Positions 1 to 7,882 of a DNA stretch of 35,687 bases are shown here, piece after piece. The translations under genes were made by a program, and so were the position numbers. The first letter of the stretch is position 1, and every line of letters starts with the position of its first letter. The notes under the pieces were generated by a model. It was not told the DNA's origin. It worked only from the letters and a program-made list of their open reading frames with translations, and searched no databases. Source of the DNA: Burkholderiales bacterium (GTDB lineage: Bacteria > Pseudomonadota > Gammaproteobacteria > Burkholderiales > Burkholderiaceae_C); assembly GCA_028868305.1 (NCBI GenBank), contig JAGWUS010000042.1, positions 1 through 35,687 on the forward strand. Direction: 5' to 3'.

Positions 1-1
1 G

Positions 2-103
2 TATGGCAAATGCCTTCCGGCCCCCATTCGTCCATTAGCAGACACCTGCCCAAGAATACAATGGGTGCAGCCCATGTTACCGCAGCACAATGAGGATATT
101 TAG
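2..103 (+). CDS. Possible 3' end of an upstream gene (partial)
   Basis: A reading frame is open from the left edge of the window and ends at a TAG (101-103) that overlaps the GTG start of the next gene (TAGTG), a typical operon junction. Only 33 codons are visible and no domain can be recognised. A second frame (1-93) is also open to a TGA just upstream of the same start, so it is unclear which of the two is real, and both could be chance. Confidence 0.3.
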   Translation, partial: YGKCLPAPIRPLADTCPRIQWVQPMLPQHNEDI

Positions 104-1131
104 TGGCAACAGCCGATGTAACCAAAAATACAGCAAGCGCCGCCGGAGGTTCTGGTTCCCAGTGCATTGGTGTCGTGGTCATCGGTCGCAACGAGGGCGA
201 ACGCCTGAAGCGGTGTCTGGCGTCATTGGAGAAGAGTGCTGGCCTGATCGTGTATGTGGATTCCGGCTCCACCGATGGCTCTGTGGCCATGGCCCAGGAC
301 AGGGGTGTGGAAGTCGTTGCACTCGATATGCGCACGCCGTTCACCGCTGCGCGCGCACGCAACGCCGGCTTTGACAGGCTCCGAAACGTTGCCCCAGCGT
401 TGCAGTATGTGCAATTTGTTGACGGCGACTGTGAGGTCCATTCTGAATGGTTGGCTGTGGCCAGTAGATTTATGGACCAGCACCCTGAAGTTGTGGTGGT
501 GGCCGGGCGCCTGCGTGAAAAGCATCCGGAGGCCAGTGTCTACAACATGCTGTGTGATCTGGAGTGGGATGCTCCAGCAGGTGAATCTAAGACATGCGGC
601 GGTATTGCCATGATGCGTGCAGTTGCGTTTGCTGTAGTCAAAGGGTTTAACTCGGCTTTGATCTGCGGGGAAGAGCCCGAGTTGTGTTCCAGACTGCGGA
701 ATCAGGGGGGCAAGGTCTGGCGCCTGGCGAATGACATGGCATTGCATGATGCAAACATGATGCGGGTTGGTCAATGGTGGACCCGGTCTGTCAGGGCTGG
801 GTACAGTTTTGCTCAGGCGACATTTGTTGATGCATCTTCATCAAGTGGAAGGGGGCGGCACGAGTCGCTCAGTGCGCTACTGTGGGCGTTTGCCATACCG
901 ATGATTTGCGCTGGAGCTATTTGTGCTTTCGGACCGTATGGTGTATTGACATTGTTTGTGTATCCTTTTCAGTTTTTGAGGATTACTGCACGCGGAAAGC
1001 GAAAATTTAAAGACAACTGTGTCCGATCATTTTTCCTGATTCTGGGAAAATTCCCTGAGCTGCAGGGGCAGATTAAGTATCGTACTGAGCGATTGATGGG
1101 ACGGAAGTCTGGCCTGATCGAACACAAATGA
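103..1131 (+). CDS. Glycosyltransferase family 2, membrane-anchored
   Basis: GT-A fold glycosyltransferase of family 2, expected to transfer a sugar from a nucleotide-sugar donor onto a lipid-linked glycan at the cytoplasmic face of the inner membrane. The N-terminal part shows the usual start (VVVIGRNEGERLKRCLASL, about residues 24-42), the VDSGSTDGS nucleotide-binding segment (52-60) and a FVDGDC motif (105-110) supplying the DxD-type metal site. Hydrophobic segments around 255-292 suggest membrane association. The start is a GTG at 103 preceded by GAGGAT six bases upstream; the first 20 residues are a low-complexity leader. Its stop overlaps the ATG of the next glycosyltransferase (ATGA), so the two are translationally coupled. 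Donor and acceptor cannot be predicted from sequence. Confidence 0.9.
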   Translation: MATADVTKNTASAAGGSGSQCIGVVVIGRNEGERLKRCLASLEKSAGLIVYVDSGSTDGSVAMAQDRGVEVVALDMRTPFTAARARNAGFDRLRNVAPALQYVQFVDGDCEVHSEWLAVASRFMDQHPEVVVVAGRLREKHPEASVYNMLCDLEWDAPAGESKTCGGIAMMRAVAFAVVKGFNSALICGEEPELCSRLRNQGGKVWRLANDMALHDANMMRVGQWWTRSVRAGYSFAQATFVDASSSSGRGRHESLSALLWAFAIPMICAGAICAFGPYGVLTLFVYPFQFLRITARGKRKFKDNCVRSFFLILGKFPELQGQIKYRTERLMGRKSGLIEHK

Positions 1132-2036
1132 AAAATAAAAGCTACCTTCTCATATCTCCTTGCCGCAATGAAGCGGAATACATGCGCCAGACATTGGATA
1201 CTGTGGTGGCGCAATCGGTGCAGCCAGCCAAGTGGGTCATTGTGGACGACGGTTCGACTGACGCCACACCGAAAATCCTTGCGGAATATTCGGCACGCCA
1301 CAACTGGATACAGATCGTGACCCGCAAAGACCGTGGGCACCGCGCAGTGGGGCCGGGGGTGATTGATGCTTTTTACACAGGTTATGAGGCTGTGAACCCG
1401 GATGATTACGAGTTTTTGTGCAAACTGGATCTTGATCTGCGCTTGCCCCCACGGTATTTTGAAATCCTGATGGACCGCATGGAGGCCAATCCCGCCATTG
1501 CGACCTGTAGCGGCAAGGCTTATATCGAGGAAGATGGCGTTTTGGTAGATGAGCGCCATGGAGATGAAACCTCCCTGGGCATGACCAAGTTTTATCGGGT
1601 AGCCTGCTTCAAGGCCATTGGGGGCTTTGTGCGTGAGGTCATGTGGGATGGCATTGATTGCCACCGCTGCCGCATGATGGGCTGGGAGGCTTGCAGCTGG
1701 AATGAACCGGATTTGCGGTTTGTGCACCTGCGTCCCATGGGGTCTAGCCAGCAGGGCATCTACACCGGCCGCAAGCGTCACGGGTATGGTCAATACTTCA
1801 TGGGAACTGGGTTCCTGTATATGGCTGCCAGCGCCCTTTCGCGGGTCAATCAGCATCCCTATCTTCTGGGTAGTCTGGCCATGTTGTGGGGCTGGGTGGA
1901 GAGCGCGCTCAAGGGCAAGCCGCGCTACGCCGATCCCCAGTTTCGGGCTTTTTTGCGGCGGTACCAGTGGCGCTCCCTGTTGGTAGGCAAGCAACGTGCT
2001 GCCGCCGAAGCGCGTATGGCAAGCCAGCGCACGTAA
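1128..2036 (+). CDS. Glycosyltransferase family 2
   Basis: A second, unrelated-looking GT2 enzyme of 302 residues. It begins with ISPCRNEAEYMRQTL (9-23), has the IVDDGSTDATPKIL nucleotide-binding stretch (38-51) and a CKLDLDLRL segment whose DLD (101-103) is the likely metal-binding DxD. A region of about residues 145-200 is rich in Cys, His, Trp and Met (for example WDGIDCHRCRMMGWE) and probably forms the acceptor-side lid. Only weak hydrophobic segments are present, so it may be peripheral. The ATG overlaps the stop of the preceding gene by four bases, and the next gene starts 11 bases after its stop, so 103-3007 looks like one transcription unit. Sugar specificity is unknown. Confidence 0.9.
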   Translation: MKNKSYLLISPCRNEAEYMRQTLDTVVAQSVQPAKWVIVDDGSTDATPKILAEYSARHNWIQIVTRKDRGHRAVGPGVIDAFYTGYEAVNPDDYEFLCKLDLDLRLPPRYFEILMDRMEANPAIATCSGKAYIEEDGVLVDERHGDETSLGMTKFYRVACFKAIGGFVREVMWDGIDCHRCRMMGWEACSWNEPDLRFVHLRPMGSSQQGIYTGRKRHGYGQYFMGTGFLYMAASALSRVNQHPYLLGSLAMLWGWVESALKGKPRYADPQFRAFLRRYQWRSLLVGKQRAAAEARMASQRT

Positions 2037-2047
2037 GCCTGCACCAC

Positions 2048-3007
2048 ATGCGTTCTTCGAATTTGCGGCACGTAGGTGTCTTTGAGGTTTTATCCCGCGT
2101 ATATGCACTGGGGCGCCGGATGCATCCGGGCAACGGCCCGGGTGCTATCAAACTCAACCTGCAGATGTTGGGCAGTGGGGTTTCCAACCGGGAGACGATT
2201 GCACAGTGGTATGGCACGTTGGACAATCCTTTGCGCGCCCGGGCGGTGGAACGCTACCCCCTGATCGAGGGTGCCATGTATTGGCCGTACATCAACCACG
2301 AATGGTCTGTTGAAAAGCGTCTGCAGGTTATAGACCAGCACTACCGCCTTCTGGATGGCGAGGCCTCCATCATTGCGGACGCCACCTTTGCCGATCTGGA
2401 ATTGTTGCGCATGGATACCGAGTTTCCTGGTCTGCATCTGGTATTGGAAAAGGCGCCCTGGTTTCTGCGCGAAGGCGAGATTGTGCTCAGCATTTTTGTC
2501 AATGAGCATCGCGTCTATTCGGCCGCGTTTACGTTGGGGATCGAAGATGGACGCCGTGTAGCGTATGTCGGTGCCCTGCAAGGCCGCAATATTGAAAATG
2601 TGATGGATATCTACCGGAGCATGACCCATGCATTGCATGGCATGCGACCACGGGACTTTTTGTTGGCAAGCCTAAAGCTACTGTTGTCTTCCATAAGAGT
2701 GGAGGCCATTTGGGGAGTTTGTACCGAAAACCAGCAACATAGGGGTAAGTATTTTGCAGGTGCCCACGATCAAAAACTCGTCGCAAACTATGACGAGGTA
2801 TGGGTCGAACATGAAGGTATTGCCATCGGCAATGGCTTTTTTGAATTGCACCCCAAAATGCAGTTCAAAGACATGACCGACATTCCATCACGCAAACGGG
2901 CCAGCTACCGGCGTCGCTATGCCATGCTGGAAAAATTGGCGGCAGACATAGGCGCAGCGTGCACTGCGCATAATTGGTCTACCGGATTGCAATCCCCGTC
3001 TGCTTGA
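2048..3007 (+). CDS. VirK/YbjX family (DUF535) protein
   Basis: The 319-residue product matches the VirK/YbjX (DUF535) family in overall pattern: an N-terminal part ending in YPLIEGAMYWPYINHEW, a central GEIVLSIFVNEHRVYSAAFTLG and a C-terminal stretch with DEVWVEHEG, GNGFFELHPKM and RKRASYRRRYAMLEKL. Family members are linked to virulence and outer-membrane or lipopolysaccharide changes, but the biochemical activity is not established. I chose the ATG at 2048 because upstream in-frame starts lie inside the preceding glycosyltransferase and add sequence without family resemblance. The 3' end overlaps, tail to tail, the 3' end of the opposite-strand gene (2979-3007). Its position behind two glycosyltransferases suggests a role in envelope or glycan modification. 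Confidence 0.8.
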   Translation: MRSSNLRHVGVFEVLSRVYALGRRMHPGNGPGAIKLNLQMLGSGVSNRETIAQWYGTLDNPLRARAVERYPLIEGAMYWPYINHEWSVEKRLQVIDQHYRLLDGEASIIADATFADLELLRMDTEFPGLHLVLEKAPWFLREGEIVLSIFVNEHRVYSAAFTLGIEDGRRVAYVGALQGRNIENVMDIYRSMTHALHGMRPRDFLLASLKLLLSSIRVEAIWGVCTENQQHRGKYFAGAHDQKLVANYDEVWVEHEGIAIGNGFFELHPKMQFKDMTDIPSRKRASYRRRYAMLEKLAADIGAACTAHNWSTGLQSPSA

Positions 3008-4157
3008 GCGCACTGAGAAAACGCTCTGGACTGGAAAGTCCCACGCGGAATTGCGAAGGCCCGGGCGCCGGGTTCTGGGTGGGGTAGATGACATCGCGGC
3101 CCAGCAAAATCCTGCCCACCAGTGGTCGCATATCGGTCTGGGCAACCGAAGCCAAGTCTGCCTGCGCCCATACTTTCATCACTGCCGGACCGTGGTAGGC
3201 AGAGACTGTCAGACAGTCTGCAATTTCACGAATAAACCCCATGTGGCTGCCCTGGAGCGACGCCGTCCGGTTCCAGGATGCTTGCACCACTGAAGGTTGC
3301 AATAGGTGCCCAATCGAGCGCGCAATCGCCTGCGGCATATAGGAGCTGGTCTTGCGATATACCCGCCGAACCAGCCGCTGGGCTGGTCGAATGGGGTGCA
3401 TATAGGCTTTCCAGGTGGTCGACATGTACAGGTCACCAGCCTGACCTTTCCAATACACCAGTTTGTGGCCCATGTCTCGCGCCAGGCGCCTGAGGCCTGC
3501 GCCCCATCGCCAGTGTGCAAGATCCACTCGGCAGCAACACTCCAAAACCTCGTCTTCCAGTTCATTGGCATCGAACTCGTCTTCCAGCTTCTTAACTGGG
3601 ATGTTCAAGTCATTTTGAGCGACAAACTTCTGGACATGCTCAAAGTTCGGTTCCGCACTGATGGCAATCACCGGATTCTTCCAAGGCAAAAGTAACAAAT
3701 TGAGGCTATCGCTGCCACCACACAAAATCACGTTGGTGTAGCCTGGGTTGGCGCCCTCGATGCGTGCCATGTCCTCACACAAGGCCGTGGCAATACATTG
3801 CGCAAAATCGCTCACATCTGTAATGGAATAGCCGCACCCATGCGGGCCGCCTACCCGGGTAATTTCACGGTCCAGTATTTCGTTGGACATGACACAGGCA
3901 AACCCAGGGGTGTTTGCCAGTGCCAGCACTTTTTCGTTCAAAACCAGACTGCGCTTCTGCAGAATCAGCGCCAGAAGAGAGTGGGAATATAAATCCTCAA
4001 ACTTGTACACGGGGTAGAAGTGGGGAGTGCCGGCGAAGGACCTGGCTTTCCAGATTACCGGCCCGTGTTGAAGGACCATGTCGGTGTCATGCAAGACATC
4101 ACACTCCTGGGTGCGCGCATCCAGACGGTCCATCAATTGTTGGTATTTTTGCATCAT
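2979..4157 (-). CDS. Asparagine-synthase-like PP-loop protein without glutaminase domain
   Basis: The 392-residue protein carries a CGGSDS motif (146-151) after a hydrophobic strand, followed by VIAISAEP and, about 90 residues later, WKGQAGDLYM (237-246). These correspond to the ATP-pyrophosphatase SGGxDS loop and the GEGADE-like segment of asparagine synthase. There is no Cys2-type glutaminase domain, so it would need ammonia from elsewhere or use an amine directly to make an amide. The first Ser of the loop is Cys here, which is unusual. The start at 4157 is set by AGGAGG nine bases upstream; a longer in-frame start (4220) has no such site. It is transcribed alone, divergent from the beta-helix lipoprotein. 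The asparagine-synthase relation is an inference from motifs, and the substrate is unknown. Confidence 0.6.
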   Translation of the reverse strand: MMQKYQQLMDRLDARTQECDVLHDTDMVLQHGPVIWKARSFAGTPHFYPVYKFEDLYSHSLLALILQKRSLVLNEKVLALANTPGFACVMSNEILDREITRVGGPHGCGYSITDVSDFAQCIATALCEDMARIEGANPGYTNVILCGGSDSLNLLLLPWKNPVIAISAEPNFEHVQKFVAQNDLNIPVKKLEDEFDANELEDEVLECCCRVDLAHWRWGAGLRRLARDMGHKLVYWKGQAGDLYMSTTWKAYMHPIRPAQRLVRRVYRKTSSYMPQAIARSIGHLLQPSVVQASWNRTASLQGSHMGFIREIADCLTVSAYHGPAVMKVWAQADLASVAQTDMRPLVGRILLGRDVIYPTQNPAPGPSQFRVGLSSPERFLSALKQTGIAIR

Positions 4158-4186
4158 GAAAACCTTCCTCCTGCCAAGCCATCCGT

Positions 4187-4204
4187 AGTGGAGTGGAGTG
4201 GAGT
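4187..4204. repeat. Short tandem repeat, period 5
   Basis: AGTGG is repeated about 3.6 times in the spacer just upstream of the ribosome-binding site of the minus-strand PP-loop gene. The array lies in its leader or promoter region. Repeat number could vary, but nothing shows that it does. Confidence 0.5.
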
Positions 4205-4247
4205 CTAGCGTACGCGGCACATCCCGTTACACTTGCTCACACCCGTT

Positions 4248-4259
4248 ATCACCTGTGAT
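4248..4259. promoter_or_regulatory. Inverted repeat in divergent intergenic region
   Basis: ATCAC-CT-GTGAT forms a perfect 5-base inverted repeat with a 2-base spacer between two divergently transcribed genes (starts at 4157 minus and 4310 plus). It could be an operator half-site pair. I could not place convincing -35/-10 boxes around it, so the regulatory role is a guess. Confidence 0.25.
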
Positions 4260-4309
4260 CATGGGGATCCAATAACATTCAGCCAACTTGTGACTTTATT
4301 GGCAGAACC

Positions 4310-6493
4310 ATGGCAAATCGAATCTCAGCAATACATTCAATCGGGGGCCGCCTGATGGTCGTTTGCTTCAGTTTTTTGCTTTTTGCCTGCGGAGGTGGCG
4401 GTGGTAGCGCTCCTTCTGCAGTTGCGGCCCCTGCACAGCTTGTGTCCACGGCACCTGCACTCACTTTGAATGCATCGGCCAATTCCGTTGCCTATAACGG
4501 CGCGTCCACCATTTCCTGGTCGTCGACAAACACAACTTCTTGCACTTCCTCCGGCGGAGGCGGTACCGGTACTTCTGGTTCTTTTGGAACTGGAGGCTTG
4601 ACCAGTGGTAATACCTATACAGTGTCTTGCACGGGTTCAGGCGGTACTGTCAGTAAAAATGTATATATCGGTGTAGCACCCCCGGTGGTGGCTGGTTGTT
4701 CCACTACGGGGGCAACAAGCGCAATTTCCCTTTCCAATTTGCCGAATCGGTTGTCTGGAGTTGCTCCGCTTTCAGTTTTCTTTGATGCATCCGGCACTAC
4801 CGCACCGGCCGCCACCACCAAGCCGTTCCATGAATTGGATTATCGTTGGAGTTTTGGTGATGCTGCAGGGTCGCCTGTTAGTGGCACTACTTGGCAGTAT
4901 GGCAGTCGGGCTAATGTAAGCAGTCGAAACGCTGCCTTGGGGCCGCTTGCTTCACATGTGTTTGAAGTACCCGGCACTTATGCTGTATCTCTGACCGTTA
5001 CGGACGGAACCAACACGGTTTCCAATAACTGTACCCAAATTGTTGTTCAAGACCCGGAGGTTGTTTATGCAGGTACTAAGACGGTTTGTTTCTCTGCTGC
5101 AGCAAACTTTGCAAATTGTCCGAATGGTGCAGCGCGAGTACAAACCTCCAATTTTGCCAACGCAATTAATACATATGCGGCTACTGGCAAGCGACTGCTG
5201 TTTAGTCGAGGAGAGGTTTTTTCTGCCGCTTCTGCTGCGCAAATTTTGGTAAATGGACCTGGAACCATTGGGGCTTACGGTGTGTCCAACGCCGCAAAAC
5301 CGGTTTTTAAGCGCTTGTCATCACAATATGACACTATTTTTAGTTTGGGACAAAACTCGCCGACGGTGATCGGTGATTGGCGGATCATGGATATTGATTT
5401 GGATGGCCAGAATATAGTGGAGGCCTATAATGTCGGTATTGATGCGGCTGGACAATTTAACCAATTGTTGGCTTTGCGGTTAAATATCCACGGCACTTGG
5501 CGGGGAGTGGCGGCTTCCCATTGGGCCTTGCCGCCAGGACGGGCTATATATGATGGATGGGCGATCGTTGACTCTGTTATGAGTGGCATACCCAACTGTA
5601 ATTCTCCTGGCAATTTTCAATGCGATTGGAGGGTCTATATTGCCGGAAAAAATCATACTGTGCAAGGTAACTCAATGGATAACGAAGATTGGGCGGGATC
5701 GCATGTAATTAGAAGCGAGTATCTGGCAAAAGGTATTATAAGTAATAACTATATTGCGCGTGCCGGTTTGAGTCAACATGCCATAAAATTGCATGCGTGG
5801 AAATGGGGGGGGGGCTCTGGCGGTAACTCTATGCCAGGCACTTATAGTGAAGATGTGATTATTTCAGATAATAGAATCGTCGGTGGTATAAACCCTTGGA
5901 CTGTGGCTATTGAGCCTCAAAATGACGGTAGTGATGAGCGTGTTCGTAGCGTAATTTTCGAGAGAAATTTGGTGACGGCGGGGTCAGGAACTCAAATTGG
6001 TGTAAATAGCAGTGCTGCAGGGTCTACTTTTAGAAATAATATATTTACTATTGGATCGGTCGCAGATCACCATACGGGAATTCTGATTACGCAACGTGGA
6101 TCTGAAGCAATTCCTGATGATGTCAAAGTCTATAACAATACTATATATAGTTCAATGGCTGGTGATTTTGTTGGTGTTAGTGTGGGGGCTGCAACAAATG
6201 TCACGGTCAAGAATAATCTTGGCTATGCACCAGCTTCTACAATTGCCTCGCCAAATGTGGTATCTATGATTGACGGTGTGGGTTCTGCCGTAGCAGTCGT
6301 TACTGCCAATTCTTCGAATTTCCAAATTAAGAATACTTCTCCAATTTGGGCATCTGCAACTCCATCAGTTGCTGCTGACTTTAAGGTGAGTGGGTCGAGC
6401 TATGCGGTTGGCGCTGGAGCTGTTGTGCCGGTGTTCACAGATTTTTTTGGATTAACAAGGTTGGTTCCTGAGCTTGGTGCTGTTCTTCATTGA
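4310..6493 (+). CDS. Secreted lipoprotein with PKD domain and right-handed beta-helix
   Basis: 727 residues. The N-terminus is a lipoprotein signal: basic n-region, hydrophobic core and the lipobox LFAC with Cys27 as lipidation site, followed by a Gly run. Next comes a Ser/Thr/Gly-rich Ig-like domain (about 48-122), then a PKD domain (about 150-248; RWSFGDAAG and GTYAVSLTVTDG are typical). The remaining 450 residues show the repetitive N/V/I-rich turns of a parallel beta-helix (for example VYNNTIYSS, FRNNIFTIG, VIISDNRIVGG), the fold of polysaccharide lyases, glycan epimerases and hydrolases. I infer a surface enzyme or glycan-binding protein acting on the EPS; no catalytic residues can be assigned. 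The 3' half is clearly more AT-rich than neighbouring genes. An alternative start at 4355 would still leave a signal peptide. Confidence 0.8.
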   Translation: MANRISAIHSIGGRLMVVCFSFLLFACGGGGGSAPSAVAAPAQLVSTAPALTLNASANSVAYNGASTISWSSTNTTSCTSSGGGGTGTSGSFGTGGLTSGNTYTVSCTGSGGTVSKNVYIGVAPPVVAGCSTTGATSAISLSNLPNRLSGVAPLSVFFDASGTTAPAATTKPFHELDYRWSFGDAAGSPVSGTTWQYGSRANVSSRNAALGPLASHVFEVPGTYAVSLTVTDGTNTVSNNCTQIVVQDPEVVYAGTKTVCFSAAANFANCPNGAARVQTSNFANAINTYAATGKRLLFSRGEVFSAASAAQILVNGPGTIGAYGVSNAAKPVFKRLSSQYDTIFSLGQNSPTVIGDWRIMDIDLDGQNIVEAYNVGIDAAGQFNQLLALRLNIHGTWRGVAASHWALPPGRAIYDGWAIVDSVMSGIPNCNSPGNFQCDWRVYIAGKNHTVQGNSMDNEDWAGSHVIRSEYLAKGIISNNYIARAGLSQHAIKLHAWKWGGGSGGNSMPGTYSEDVIISDNRIVGGINPWTVAIEPQNDGSDERVRSVIFERNLVTAGSGTQIGVNSSAAGSTFRNNIFTIGSVADHHTGILITQRGSEAIPDDVKVYNNTIYSSMAGDFVGVSVGAATNVTVKNNLGYAPASTIASPNVVSMIDGVGSAVAVVTANSSNFQIKNTSPIWASATPSVAADFKVSGSSYAVGAGAVVPVFTDFFGLTRLVPELGAVLH
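5805..5814 (+). repeat. G10 homopolymer inside lipoprotein gene
   Basis: Ten consecutive G bases encode part of a W-G-G-G stretch in the beta-helix lipoprotein. A one-base slip would truncate the protein, so this is a candidate phase-variation tract. It is also a place where a sequencing error would matter. Confidence 0.6.
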
Positions 6494-6533
6494 CGATCAA
6501 TACTCTTGAAAAGATTATTGTGCCAATACGAGT

Positions 6534-7112
6534 TTATTTATGCCCTTGAGTAAGAATGGTTAAAATCCCCTTATCAGTAACGGGAAGCCAGTTCGAATTG
6601 GCGTAATACTTCCATCCATCTCTGTAACTGTAAAATCGGTTATCCAATTCAGTATCTCTGGTCATTATTTTTTGACCAGTGGTGATGACGATGCTGTTTG
6701 ATGGAATATCTTCAAAAACAACTGCATTGGCGCCAACTCTCACGTTGTCGCCAATTTCTACGTTTCCGATGATTTTTGCTCCTGCGCCAATATAGCAGTT
6801 GTTCCCAATTTTAGGTGCGCCAAAGCCCTTGGAACTCGGCAATGTGTTTGAGCCAATTGTTACCTGCTGGAAAATGACGCAATTGGTACCTATTGTTGCT
6901 CCTCCGGAAATAAATATGCTTAGCATTCCGTGTGGGAAGCACGGAGGGCCTGCGAATGTTGAATTCCATGCTATTGAGCTGCTATGTTCATTTTGATACT
7001 GGTTGTATATTCTTATCAATATTCTCTGAGTAACGGGGTTTTTGATATTGTTGCATAAATTTTTTAGATTCCATATTGATCCAAAAGTCTTTACCAATAA
7101 TTTAATTAACAT
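6534..7112 (-). CDS. Serine acetyltransferase-like hexapeptide-repeat transferase
   Basis: 192 residues with a left-handed beta-helix built from hexapeptide repeats (ISGGATIGTNCVIFQQVTIG, then APKIGNNCYIGAGAKIIGNV, about residues 68-145), the arrangement of the serine O-acetyltransferase subgroup. In polysaccharide loci such proteins usually acetylate sugar hydroxyl or amino groups with acetyl-CoA in the cytosol. The N-terminal 60 residues are AT-rich in coding and helical. The gene is convergent with the lipoprotein gene (40-base gap, no clear terminator) and is markedly AT-rich compared with the rest of the window, which suggests horizontal acquisition. Directly upstream lies a broken transposase. 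True cysteine-pathway serine acetyltransferase is less likely given the context. Confidence 0.85.
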   Translation of the reverse strand: MLIKLLVKTFGSIWNLKNLCNNIKNPVTQRILIRIYNQYQNEHSSSIAWNSTFAGPPCFPHGMLSIFISGGATIGTNCVIFQQVTIGSNTLPSSKGFGAPKIGNNCYIGAGAKIIGNVEIGDNVRVGANAVVFEDIPSNSIVITTGQKIMTRDTELDNRFYSYRDGWKYYANSNWLPVTDKGILTILTQGHK

Positions 7113-7185
7113 AATCTTGTTACTTTCGTAAAAAATGAGTTTTATATTTTGAGCAAATATTTTTTAAAATTACTGAACTAACAAT

Positions 7186-7735
7186 TTAACCTCTTTGGTG
7201 GTGGTAGGCTTTTCCACAGGGTAATCCCCCCAATATCCACCGACCTGTGAAGTAAAACGGGTAAACAGTCATGGCCAGATGCTGCTTGGGGGTGAAACCG
7301 TCCAGGGCCATGTTTGGGCGGTCGTGATTGTAGGACCACATCCATCGCGTGGTGAAGTCCTGAACTTCTTCAATGCTGGACCAGTAATACTGGGATAACC
7401 ATTCGTAGCGAACTGTCCGGTAGAGTCGCTCGACATGCGCATTCTGCTGTGGCATGCCTGGCTGGATGTATTCAAGCCGGATGCCCCATTCCTTGGCCCA
7501 GTTCTGGATGGTGCCACTGATGTTTTCCGGGCCGTTGTCGCATCGAATCACCTGTGGCTTACCCCGCCAGGAAATGATCTGCTTCAAGGCCCTTATCACC
7601 CGCTCCGACGGCAGTGAAAAATCAACCTCAATGCCCAGGGCCTCGCGGTTGAAGTCATTGATGACGTTGAACAAGCGCAGGTTCCGGCCGTCCTCCAACT
7701 GGTCGTGCATGAAGTCCATCGACGTAGAACTTCCT
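7186..7735 (-). pseudogene. Truncated IS3-family transposase (OrfB remnant)
   Basis: The reading frame encodes the C-terminal integrase catalytic region of an IS3-family Orf[20 protein letters not shown] with the first Asp, [11 protein letters not shown] with the second Asp, and [17 protein letters not shown] with the catalytic Glu, followed by the usual [15 protein letters not shown] ending. The N-terminal half and OrfA are missing: resemblance stops about five residues before the first MDF. The rest up to the next gene (7736-7882) contains no gene or IS end that I recognise. The element is therefore inactive. It marks an insertion and deletion scar at the boundary between the AT-rich patch and the next operon. 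Confidence 0.85.
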
Positions 7736-7882
7736 TCTTGGAAAATTCCACTTCTCGGGCTTTTGGTTTATCGGGTGGATTACCGACGATCTCGTTCGCA
7801 GACGGCGTGGGAGGCGGGTCACTACTACAATTACTGCACGTCTGGTCCAACTTTCTTTGAAATCTAGCTCTACAGGTCACTT

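Noticed and set aside
969..2108. Long minus-strand open frame across the first two glycosyltransferases
   Set aside because: It is antisense to two genes with clear GT2 motifs, has no recognisable domain and crosses a gene boundary; a shadow frame.
7736..7882. Possible remnant coding sequence upstream of the broken transposase
   Set aside because: Short open stretches exist on the minus strand but none matches the missing transposase half or any other family.
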